Assembly: GCA_016844565.1 (NCBI GenBank)
Contig: JAENJB010000044.1
Coordinates: 1-7,773 of the forward strand
Direction: 5' to 3'
Origin: Dehalococcoidia bacterium
Lineage (GTDB): Bacteria > Chloroflexota > Dehalococcoidia > JAENJB01
Length of the DNA stretch: 7,773 bases
Positions 1-6,032 of this stretch are shown here, in pieces. A program made the translations under genes and the position numbers. Every line of letters starts with the position of its first letter. Position 1 is the first letter of the stretch. A model generated the notes under the pieces. That model was not told where the DNA came from and did not search any database. It saw only the letters and a list, made by a program, of their open reading frames with translations.

Positions 1-843
1 GGGCTCGCCTGTCTGCCCCATAGTCAGCAGCCCTCTGATGCCCGCTCGCTCCAGGTCGCTGACCACCTGTTCCACGTTTGACCTGGTCTGGGCCGGTATC
101 TCGCGGAAATTGGCCAGCACCTTCCCTTCCCCGGTACGCGTTACCTGGCCCACGGAGGTCATCCTGCTGGTGATGAATATCTCTGACGGGTCCAGGCTGG
201 AGCCCGCGTAGTTGATGATCTCCACGAAGCGCAAGGGCTTACCGTTGCGCATTTGCAGCAGACCGCCGAATCGCGAGTCCATGGGTATGCCGGCCTTGAG
301 CAAGGCCCCGTTCACGGTGATGCTGCATACTGTGGCCAGACCGATGCACCCGTCGGGAACGGTTACCTCATCCAGCTTCTCACCAGACCGGGCCAGGGCC
401 ACCAGGTCGCTGACGCAAAGCCCGGCGCGGAAAGCCGGGGCCATGGCTGCCTTCGCCCTCTCGAAATCTTTCTGACGGAAGACGGAGGTGTTGACTACCA
501 CCCGGCCGGTGCGTCTCCCGGCGTCAAAGGTCGTGCGAAAGGCCAGCAGCTCTATCTGGGAAATTACGAAGCCTACCTTGTCGTTGACCAGGGCGTTCCT
601 CAGCTCCTCCCGCCCCATCTCCGTGATCTCCCGTCCATCTCTGCCTATCAGTGAGGTCAGACCCCGTTGATCCATCAGTTTGAGATGATATCTAACCGCA
701 CGCTCGCCCAGGTCAACCCCGCGGTCCCTCAACTCTCGGGCAATCAGCCGCCCGCCTACCGGTTGCGGGGATTCCTGCACAATTTTCAGAATAGAGAGGA
801 CCTTTCTCTCCACATCCAGCGAATAGTCCTGTCCAATCACCAT
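1..843 (-). CDS. nrpR: NrpR-like transcriptional repressor, C-terminus beyond the window
   Basis: The frame is open from an ATG at 843 to the window edge (281 residues), so the 3' end is missing. Residues about 10-65 form a winged helix (VERKVLSIL at 11-19, IARELRDRGV at 34-43, ERAVRYHLKLM at 47-57). From about 85 it matches the NrpR regulatory domain (DUF128): DKVGFVISQIE, AFRTTFD, GLCVSDLVA, GLATVCSITVNG, LLKAGIPMDSRFGGLL, YAGSSLDP, EIFI, ANFREIP. Archaeal NrpR represses nif and glnA genes and is released by 2-oxoglutarate. Archaeal proteins often carry a second regulatory domain, which here would lie outside the window. The start is supported by AGGAGG eight bases upstream. The gene follows gltB3 by 25 bases with no visible promoter, so it is probably the last or a late gene of the glutamate synthase operon. 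Family assignment is strong; the ligand and targets in this organism are inferred. Confidence 0.9.
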   Translation of the reverse strand, partial: MVIGQDYSLDVERKVLSILKIVQESPQPVGGRLIARELRDRGVDLGERAVRYHLKLMDQRGLTSLIGRDGREITEMGREELRNALVNDKVGFVISQIELLAFRTTFDAGRRTGRVVVNTSVFRQKDFERAKAAMAPAFRAGLCVSDLVALARSGEKLDEVTVPDGCIGLATVCSITVNGALLKAGIPMDSRFGGLLQMRNGKPLRFVEIINYAGSSLDPSEIFITSRMTSVGQVTRTGEGKVLANFREIPAQTRSNVEQVVSDLERAGIRGLLTMGQTGEP

Positions 844-851
844 CTCTCAGC

Positions 852-857
852 CCTCCT
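852..857 (-). promoter_or_regulatory. Ribosome binding site of nrpR
   Basis: AGGAGG on the minus strand, eight bases before the ATG at 843. It fixes the nrpR start and lies in the 25-base gap after the gltB3 stop codon, consistent with translation from a shared transcript. Confidence 0.75.
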
Positions 858-868
858 GTGCCTCATCA

Positions 869-1660
869 CTAGCCAGAGGCATAGAGCCGTCCGTAAGGCC
901 TGAGGTACAAAGGGACCAGCTTGATGAACTTGCCCTGGAGAAGCCCCTCTGCCTCGTAGCTGAAATGGCGAGCGAACTCGCCCACCAGCGAGCCGAGCGC
1001 GGCCCGGTCGTTGTCATCCAGTTCCTTCACGCCCACCTCTTTGCCCAGCTGGTATTTCTCCACCTCGCCCCTCAAATAGATAGCGCCGCCGTGCATGCCC
1101 GTGCCGATGAAGCGCGCACGATGTTTCTCCCCCGGCTTCAGCTCCATGCCGAGCACAATGACGGTGCCGCCAGCCATGTATTCGCCGAGGAAGTCCTGAG
1201 CGGTGCCGCCGATGACCAGCGCCGGCTTCTGTTCCTGGTACTCCTTCATGTGAATAGCGGCCCGGTAGCCTACATAGTCGCGGACGAAGATATTGCCGCC
1301 TCGGGCCGAGAGCCCGGTAATATCTCCGGCATGACCGTAGACCACGATCTCTCCCTGGTTCATGGTGTTGCCGCAGCCATCCTGGGCGTTGCCGTGGACG
1401 CGGATGCGCGGACCGTCCATAAAGGACCCCAGGTCGTTACCCGGCGTGCCATATATATCTATTTCCACCGGTTGGTCCAGGTCGGTGCCGATGTACCTTT
1501 GCCCGCAGACGTTGCGAAGCTCTATCTTCTTAAGCCCGTCGGCCACCGCCCGCCGCAGCAGGTCGTTCAACTGCTGGGTGGTCAGGCCAGCGGCGTCTAT
1601 CTGAATGGAATCCATCGCTGTTACAGGTCCCGATTCCATCGGGATTCGTTCTGCTGTCAT
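869..1660 (-). CDS. gltB3: Glutamate synthase GXGXG (alpha-3) domain protein
   Basis: This 263-residue protein corresponds to the C-terminal beta-helix domain of classical glutamate synthase, encoded separately as in archaea. Residues about 18-70 carry the family's opening (IDAAGLTTQQLNDLL, then VCGQRYIGTDL). Residues about 70-200 show the glycine-rich turns of the right-handed beta-helix (GTPGNDLG, GNAQDGCGNTMNQG, GHAGDITGLSARGG, GGTAQDFLGEYMAGG, GTGMHGG). The domain is structural and positions the amidotransferase and FMN domains; it has no catalytic residues of its own. The ATG at 1660 has GGAG six bases upstream and sits one base after the gltB2 TGA, so translation is probably coupled. 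Residues 1-15 extend beyond the usual family start, which would align near Met16, and are partly encoded by a small palindrome (1629-1643). The stop is TAG at 869. Confidence 0.9.
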   Translation of the reverse strand: MTAERIPMESGPVTAMDSIQIDAAGLTTQQLNDLLRRAVADGLKKIELRNVCGQRYIGTDLDQPVEIDIYGTPGNDLGSFMDGPRIRVHGNAQDGCGNTMNQGEIVVYGHAGDITGLSARGGNIFVRDYVGYRAAIHMKEYQEQKPALVIGGTAQDFLGEYMAGGTVIVLGMELKPGEKHRARFIGTGMHGGAIYLRGEVEKYQLGKEVGVKELDDNDRAALGSLVGEFARHFSYEAEGLLQGKFIKLVPLYLRPYGRLYASG

Positions 1661-1661
1661 C

Positions 1662-3167
1662 TCAAGCTCCTGCCATCTTAACCCCGAGGATTTCCAGCTC
1701 GGTGTCGGTCAGACCTACACCCCTCAGGTGGAGGCGGTTTCCCCGCAGACTCTCCACGGCGTTCAACCCCATGCCGCCGAGCATCTCCTTTATCTCGAGG
1801 CTCCAGCCACGCAGAAGATTCACCAGACGCTGTGCGCCGATATCCGGGTTTATCCTCTTGGTCAACCTCAGGTCTGAAGTGCATATCCCCCAGGCGCACT
1901 TCCCGGTATGGCATTGCTGGCAGACGGTGCAGCCCAGGGCTACCAGGGCGGCGGTGCCGATATACACGGCGTCGGCGCCGAGAGCGATAGCCTTAAGAAC
2001 GTCGCCGCTATTTCTGATGCCGCCGGCAGCGATCAACGATACCTGGTTGCGGATCCCCTCCTGGCGCAAGCGCGTGTCCACGGCAGCGATGGCCAGCTCG
2101 ATGGGGATGCCCACGTTGTCGCGGATTATCTTCGGGGCTGCGCCGGTGGAGCCCCTGATGCCATCCAGCGCGATGATATCCGCCCCAGCCCGGGCTATGC
2201 CGCTGGCGATGGCGGCGGCGTTGTGCACGGCGGCGATCTTCACGCTCACCGGCTTGGTGTAGTTAGTGGCTTCCTTCAGGGCGGAGATGAGCTGCGCCAG
2301 GTCTTCAATTGAGTAGATATCGTGCTGTGGCGCCGGGGAAAGGGCGTCGGTCCCCTTGGGTATCATCCGTGTCGCCGCTACCTCCGCGCTCACCTTCTCA
2401 CCGGGCAGGTGCCCGCCGATGCCGGGCTTGGCCCCCTGGCCGATCTTTATCTCCAGGATCCGGCCCACGTTCAGGTAATCGGGATGGACGCCGAAGCGTC
2501 CCGAGGCCACCTGGCAGATGGTGTTGGCGCCGTACTTGTACAGCTTGCGGTGCAGCCCGCCCTCTCCGGTGTTGAACAGCGTGCCCATCTCAGCCGCCGC
2601 TCTGGCCAGGGACTCATGCACATTGATGCTGACCGCCCCGTAGGAAAGAGCGCTGAAGAGGATGGGAACTTCAATCGCCACCTGGGGAGCCAGCTTGGTC
2701 TTCAACGCCAGGGAGCCCGGCTCCACTGTCAGGGAGTCGGGCTTACGACCCAGATAGGTCCGCAACTCCATGGGCTCACGCAAGGGGTCAATGGAAGGAT
2801 TGGTCACCTGGCTGGCATTCAAGACCAGGTGGTCCCAGTAGATGGGATGTGCCTTGTCATTTCCCATGCCGGTGAGGAGGATGCCCCCGCTCTCCGCCTG
2901 TCTGATGATGTCTTCGATAATCTCGGGCCGCCAGTTGGCGTTCTCCCGGTAATCGAGAGGGGTCCGCCGGATGTTCAGCGCCCTGGTGGGGCAGAAAAGG
3001 ACGCAGCGATGGCAGCCGACGCAGTTCTCCTCCCGGCTCCTGACCTCATCCTCGTCCGCATCACGGTAGTTAGCATCGAAGCTGCACTGGTTGACGCATA
3101 CCTCGCACTGAATACAGCGGGCGGGGTCTCTTTCTACTATGAATCTGTTCGGCAAATAGGTCTTCAT
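1662..3167 (-). CDS. gltB2: Glutamate synthase FMN-binding central subunit with ferredoxin domain
   Basis: This 501-residue protein is the glutamate-forming part of an archaeal-type split GOGAT, which reductively transfers ammonia to 2-oxoglutarate on FMN. An N-terminal 2x[4Fe-4S] ferredoxin domain has Cys18/21/24/28 and Cys49/52/55/59. The FMN barrel follows from about residue 120, with TGEGG (200-204), KIGQGAKPG (241-249), GGHLPG (251-256), SVKI (308-311), DGIRGSTGAAP (335-345) and AGGIRNSGDV (381-390). Near the C-terminus, Cys413, Cys419 and Cys424 match the spacing of the [3Fe-4S] ligands of bacterial GltB. Cys416 and Cys429 are extra. The N-terminal clusters probably take electrons from the ferredoxin/flavoprotein pair encoded upstream. 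The ATG is preceded by AGGAAGGGG. A palindromic repeat occupies most of the 140-base gap after gltB1. The 3' end is one base from the gltB3 start. Identification is firm; the physiological electron donor is inferred. Confidence 0.93.
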   Translation of the reverse strand: MKTYLPNRFIVERDPARCIQCEVCVNQCSFDANYRDADEDEVRSREENCVGCHRCVLFCPTRALNIRRTPLDYRENANWRPEIIEDIIRQAESGGILLTGMGNDKAHPIYWDHLVLNASQVTNPSIDPLREPMELRTYLGRKPDSLTVEPGSLALKTKLAPQVAIEVPILFSALSYGAVSINVHESLARAAAEMGTLFNTGEGGLHRKLYKYGANTICQVASGRFGVHPDYLNVGRILEIKIGQGAKPGIGGHLPGEKVSAEVAATRMIPKGTDALSPAPQHDIYSIEDLAQLISALKEATNYTKPVSVKIAAVHNAAAIASGIARAGADIIALDGIRGSTGAAPKIIRDNVGIPIELAIAAVDTRLRQEGIRNQVSLIAAGGIRNSGDVLKAIALGADAVYIGTAALVALGCTVCQQCHTGKCAWGICTSDLRLTKRINPDIGAQRLVNLLRGWSLEIKEMLGGMGLNAVESLRGNRLHLRGVGLTDTELEILGVKMAGA

Positions 3168-3170
3168 CGT

Positions 3171-3179
3171 CCCCTTCCT
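3171..3179 (-). promoter_or_regulatory. Ribosome binding site of gltB2
   Basis: AGGAAGGGG on the minus strand ends three bases before the ATG at 3167, with AGGA at optimal distance. It lies just outside the palindromic repeat at 3187-3291, so the repeat did not remove this signal. Confidence 0.55.
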
Positions 3180-3186
3180 ACGAGAA

Positions 3187-3291
3187 TGTCATCCTGAGGC
3201 CATCCCGACAAGTCGGGAGGCCGAAGGATCTCCTCGGCCAATAGCCAGACGAGGGAGATTCTTCGTTCTGCTTCGCGAACTCAGAATGACA
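3187..3291. repeat. MITE/REP-like imperfect inverted repeat between gltB1 and gltB2
   Basis: The ends are TGTCATCCTGAG (3187-3198) and CTCAGAATGACA (3280-3291), inverted copies matching at 11 of 12 bases. Inside, CGAAGGATCTCC (3222-3233) is answered by an inverted near copy, GGGAGATTCTTCG (3253-3265). The left half also holds a local hairpin, CCCGAC-AA-GTCGGG (3204-3217). The whole is about 105 bp of nested imperfect palindrome with no open reading frame. Elements with TGTCATTCTGAG-like ends near GAAGAATCT are common dispersed intergenic repeats in bacterial genomes, so this is probably a non-autonomous mobile or REP-type element. In the polycistronic RNA it would form a long hairpin between two subunits of one enzyme, where it could affect mRNA stability or processing. 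No U-run follows it, so it is unlikely to be a strong terminator. Confidence 0.7.
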
Positions 3292-3307
3292 CATAAGTCC
3301 TATCTAT

Positions 3308-4576
3308 CTAGCAAGCCGCTCTACCGGCTGCCACCGCCCCCTCTGCCACTACCTTGGTCCCGCCCAGGCGGGCGATTACCGGTTCTCCTCCCATCGGTAT
3401 CCAGGCCCTGTCCAACTCCGGACAGACCAGCCGGATGGCCGACTCCTCGGAGGAAAGGAAGAACATGTCTCCCCTGGTAGCTGCCGTCAAAGGCCGCAGC
3501 CTTATCCTGTCCGTCAGCCCCATCATCTCTCCCTGCCGGGCGATGATGACGGTGAACGGGCCGTTGAGAAGGAGACTGCCATAGACCGTCCGCAAAGCCC
3601 GGTGCAACTCCTGCTTGGCGGCAGGCATCCGCTCGATCTCCTCCCAGAAAGCTGGGGCCAGCACCGAGACGGCCGCCTCCATCGGCAGCTTGTGACGTCT
3701 CATCAGCAGGTCCATCGCATAGGCTATCACCTCGGTATCCGTCTGCAAGGCGCAGGCGTAGCCAAACATCTCCAGGTAGCGGCGGTTTATTCCGTAGGAA
3801 GATATTTCGCCGTTGTGCACCACCGTCCAGTCCAGGATGTTGAAGGGATGGGCCCCACCCCACCAGCCGGGGGTGTTGGTGGGAAACCGGCCGTGGGCGG
3901 TCCATAGATAGCCCTCGTATTCCTCCAGGCGGAAGTAGCTGGCTATGTCCTCAGGATAGGCCGCTCCCTTGAATACCCCCATGTTCTTGCCGCTGGAAAA
4001 TACAAAAGCGCCCTCGATGCAGGTATTAATCTGCATCACCTTCTCGATGACAAAGTCATCGGCCGGGCGGCCATTGAGGCTCGCCGGCTCCGGCTCCAGG
4101 AAGTAGCGGAACAGGCCCGGGGCGTTGCTCACCGCGATGCATGGGTTGACGGGTATCTCCTCGGCCAGGACCTGGTGAAAGTTCTCCCGCAGCAGGTCCT
4201 CGGTCTCCGCCCTGGCCTGCTTGTTCATATACATCAGGTGAAAGGCGTAGTAGTCGGCATACCTGGGGTAGAGACCGTAGACCGCGAACCCGCCCCCCAG
4301 CCCATTGCTCCGCACATGCATGTTAGCGATAGCCCGGATGATTTCCTTCCCGGAGAACACCTTTCCAGAGACGTCCATCATCCCGAAGAGGGAGCAGGCG
4401 CTGATTACCTTGTCATCGTTGTAGGGATTGTTGAGGGCCTCTATTGACCTCTCACCCCTGCCCCTCTCTCCTTGAAAAGGAGAGAGGGGGCGGATTCTGC
4501 CAGAGGGGCGAAGCCCCTCTGGGACGCCCCTTAGCAAATGGTCTCCGTTTCCCTTTCTGATCTCGCCAATTGTCAT
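3308..4576 (-). CDS. gltB1: Glutamate synthase class II glutamine amidotransferase subunit with repeat-encoded propeptide
   Basis: This 422-residue Ntn-hydrolase hydrolyses glutamine and would pass ammonia to GltB2. Cys61, in ACSLFGMMD, is the expected N-terminal nucleophile. Other family motifs are AHGRFPTNTPG (227-237, glutamine binding), VVHNGEISSYG (252-262, oxyanion region) and LQTDTEVIAYAMD (277-289). Because Cys61 must be freed at the N-terminus, residues 1-60 should be a cleaved propeptide, as in GltB. The start is ATG 4576, with AAGGAG six bases upstream. Residues about 15-44 are encoded by an 86-bp palindromic repeat (4447-4532), and the frame stays open across it. I see no ATG or GTG between the repeat and Cys61; only a TTG near residue 14 could replace Met1. 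The gene lies 36 bases after the flavoprotein gene. Function is firm; maturation of the enlarged propeptide is inferred. Confidence 0.88.
   Translation of the reverse strand: MTIGEIRKGNGDHLLRGVPEGLRPSGRIRPLSPFQGERGRGERSIEALNNPYNDDKVISACSLFGMMDVSGKVFSGKEIIRAIANMHVRSNGLGGGFAVYGLYPRYADYYAFHLMYMNKQARAETEDLLRENFHQVLAEEIPVNPCIAVSNAPGLFRYFLEPEPASLNGRPADDFVIEKVMQINTCIEGAFVFSSGKNMGVFKGAAYPEDIASYFRLEEYEGYLWTAHGRFPTNTPGWWGGAHPFNILDWTVVHNGEISSYGINRRYLEMFGYACALQTDTEVIAYAMDLLMRRHKLPMEAAVSVLAPAFWEEIERMPAAKQELHRALRTVYGSLLLNGPFTVIIARQGEMMGLTDRIRLRPLTAATRGDMFFLSSEESAIRLVCPELDRAWIPMGGEPVIARLGGTKVVAEGAVAAGRAAC
4447..4532. repeat. Double-hairpin palindromic repeat, copy 1, inside gltB1
   Basis: This 86-bp element starts ACCTCTCACCCCTG and ends ACGCCCCTT, and is identical at both ends to the copy at 5936-6021. 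It has two hairpins: a 13-bp stem with loop GAA (4461-4473 with 4477-4489) and an 8-bp stem, AGAGGGGC-GAA-GCCCCTCT (4502-4520). Flanking matches between the copies (TCTATTGA at 4440-4447, CAAA at 4535-4538) suggest the true element may be slightly longer, about 99 bp here, which would be a multiple of three. It lies within the gltB1 reading frame ahead of the catalytic cysteine. It resembles small palindromic elements that enter coding sequences, such as those of Rickettsia, by behaviour only and not by sequence. Confidence 0.85.
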
Positions 4577-4582
4577 GGTGCA

Positions 4583-4588
4583 CTCCTT
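4583..4588 (-). promoter_or_regulatory. Ribosome binding site of gltB1
   Basis: AAGGAG on the minus strand, six bases before ATG 4576, in the 36-base gap after the upstream stop codon. It matters because it supports a start ahead of the palindromic repeat, so the repeat should be translated. Confidence 0.7.
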
Positions 4589-4612
4589 GAGCCCGGACCG
4601 GACTGCAACGGA

Positions 4613-5923
4613 CTATTTCCCTCCCCCGCTTATCGGTGAAGCCAGTTCCTGGCTGAGCCTTCTCTTCCGCAGGTCCTCCGGCAGCGAGGCCAGGCTGAAC
4701 TCATCTGAGAGCAGGGCCTCCTTAAAGCTGCTCACATCCACTCCTTCCCTCATCAGGCCGAAGATTATTCCCGCCCGCCCGATGTCGGAGACCATAGCCA
4801 TGCCGGCGATCCGCCCGTCCTTGAGAATAACCTTCCGGTAGATCTCACCCTCCAGATGGGAAAGAGCCTCGTAGCCATTGCCCTCCGGCGGGTCGAACAG
4901 GCCGGCGGAGGCGATGGGCAGGCCGAAGTAGCCCAGAGAGTTCATGGCGGTCCCGCCAGGATAGACCGCCTTCTTCCCGGCCATGTTGAACCCGGCCACC
5001 CGCCCCCCTATATAAGCATTCGGCCAGATGGGCGTTAGCCTGGCAACGCCGTAAACGAAGTCGTAGGCTTCCGCCGCATCGCCGCAAGCGAAGACATCGG
5101 GGTGGCTGGTGGCCATGTGCCGGTCAACCACAATACCGCGCCCCTTCTTGATATCGGTGCCCTCCACCAGCTCCCCCCGCGGGCTTACCCCCACAGCCAC
5201 ACCCAGAATCTGACAGGTTATCTTCTGCCCGTTGTCCAGGACCACGCCGCCCACCGCCTCCGGACGGTCAGCGGAGGCAACCACCTCCTGCACCGTGTGC
5301 CCGGTGACAACCTTCACACCCGCCTTCTTCAGCCGGGCCTCCTCCAGCCTGGACACGTTCGCGTCCACAATGGCGCCCAGTACCCTGCCCATTTTCTCCA
5401 CGATGGTGACCTTGATGCGCAACTTCACCAGCGCCTCGGTGAGGCTGATGCCGATGAGTCCGCCGCCGATAACCACCGCCTCTTTGGCCTTCTTCAGGGC
5501 GGGTCGGAGCTTGCGGGCGTCATCGAGGGTTATGAAGTTAAACCGCCCCTCGAGACCGTCCCCCTTCATCGGAGGCACAATGGGCTTGCCGCCGCAGGCC
5601 AGCAGCAGCCGCTCCCAGGTCAGCTCCTCGCCGCTCTCCAGACGGACCAGGCGTCCTGCCAGGTCCAGGGCTACCGCCTTCTTACCCAGAATGGGCTGGA
5701 CGTTCTTCTGCTCATAGAAATCCGCAGGGCGGAAGTAGATGCCTTCAAGGGTGCGCTCTCCGGCCAGGTACTCGGAGATGAGCGGGCGGGAGTAGGTATG
5801 GTAGGGCTCATCGGAGAGAATCGCCAGAGAGCCCTCTTTGTCCGCCTCCCGGATGGCCTCGGCAGCGCCGATTCCGCCGGCGGAGTTGCCGATGATCAGA
5901 TATCGAAAATGTTTCCGCGCCAT
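4613..5923 (-). CDS. FAD/NAD(P)-dependent oxidoreductase (NirB/FNOR-like), electron-input flavoprotein
   Basis: From ATG 5923 this is a 436-residue pyridine nucleotide oxidoreductase. The N-terminal FAD site is LIIGNSAGGIGAAEAI, followed by DEPYHTYSRPLISEYLAGE, typical of the NirB/CooF-associated flavoprotein group. The NAD(P) site is AVVIGGGLIGISLTEAL, with an acidic residue after the second strand (IVEK), suggesting NADH preference. The second FAD motif is VFACGDAAEAYD. There is no CxxxxC redox disulfide and no Cys equivalent to that of NADH oxidases, so an external acceptor is likely. Beside a CooF-like ferredoxin and split GOGAT, it probably feeds electrons to GltB2 in place of GltD. A GTG at 5944 would add MRGYSID and is closer to purine-rich sequence, but lies inside a repeat; homologues start near the ATG. 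The stop is TAG at 4613. The exact electron donor cannot be read from sequence. Confidence 0.85.
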   Translation of the reverse strand: MARKHFRYLIIGNSAGGIGAAEAIREADKEGSLAILSDEPYHTYSRPLISEYLAGERTLEGIYFRPADFYEQKNVQPILGKKAVALDLAGRLVRLESGEELTWERLLLACGGKPIVPPMKGDGLEGRFNFITLDDARKLRPALKKAKEAVVIGGGLIGISLTEALVKLRIKVTIVEKMGRVLGAIVDANVSRLEEARLKKAGVKVVTGHTVQEVVASADRPEAVGGVVLDNGQKITCQILGVAVGVSPRGELVEGTDIKKGRGIVVDRHMATSHPDVFACGDAAEAYDFVYGVARLTPIWPNAYIGGRVAGFNMAGKKAVYPGGTAMNSLGYFGLPIASAGLFDPPEGNGYEALSHLEGEIYRKVILKDGRIAGMAMVSDIGRAGIIFGLMREGVDVSSFKEALLSDEFSLASLPEDLRKRRLSQELASPISGGGK

Positions 5924-5935
5924 GTCTATTGAATA

Positions 5936-6021
5936 ACCTCTCACCCCTGCCCCTCTCTCCTTTGAAGGAGAGAGGGGGACTTCATTTCGTAGAGGGGCTT
6001 CGCCCCTCTAAAACGCCCCTT
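5936..6021. repeat. Double-hairpin palindromic repeat, copy 2, before the flavoprotein gene
   Basis: This is the second 86-bp copy of the element at 4447-4532, in the same orientation. The hairpins are a 13-bp stem (5950-5962 with 5965-5977, loop TG) and AGAGGGGC-TTC-GCCCCTCT (5991-6009). The stems match copy 1 exactly, while the spacer and loops differ, as expected if structure rather than loop sequence is kept. It fills nearly all of the 109-base gap between the ferredoxin stop codon and the flavoprotein ATG. On the transcribed strand it contributes AAGGAGAGAGGGG, a Shine-Dalgarno-like stretch paired inside the long hairpin. No U-run follows either hairpin, so it is not a typical terminator. 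Confidence 0.85.
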
Positions 6022-6032
6022 TTCAAACGCCT

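Noticed and set aside
965..1681. Long plus-strand open frame (238 codons) opposite gltB3
   Set aside because: It mirrors the codons of a firmly identified minus-strand gene, has no recognisable domain, and is expected from high-GC antisense frames.
2322..3197. Long plus-strand open frame (291 codons) opposite gltB2
   Set aside because: Antisense shadow of gltB2; its translation shows no family motif and no convincing ribosome binding site.
3321..3905. Minus-strand open frame overlapping gltB1 in another frame
   Set aside because: It lies wholly within gltB1, whose amidotransferase motifs are intact in the other frame, and its own translation is compositionally odd.
4447..4532. Repeat copy 1 as a transcription terminator
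   Set aside because: Both stems lie within an open coding frame and neither is followed by a U-run.
5102..5932. Long plus-strand open frame (276 codons) opposite the flavoprotein gene
   Set aside because: Antisense shadow of a gene with clear FAD and NAD motifs; low-complexity translation rich in His, Gln and Gly.
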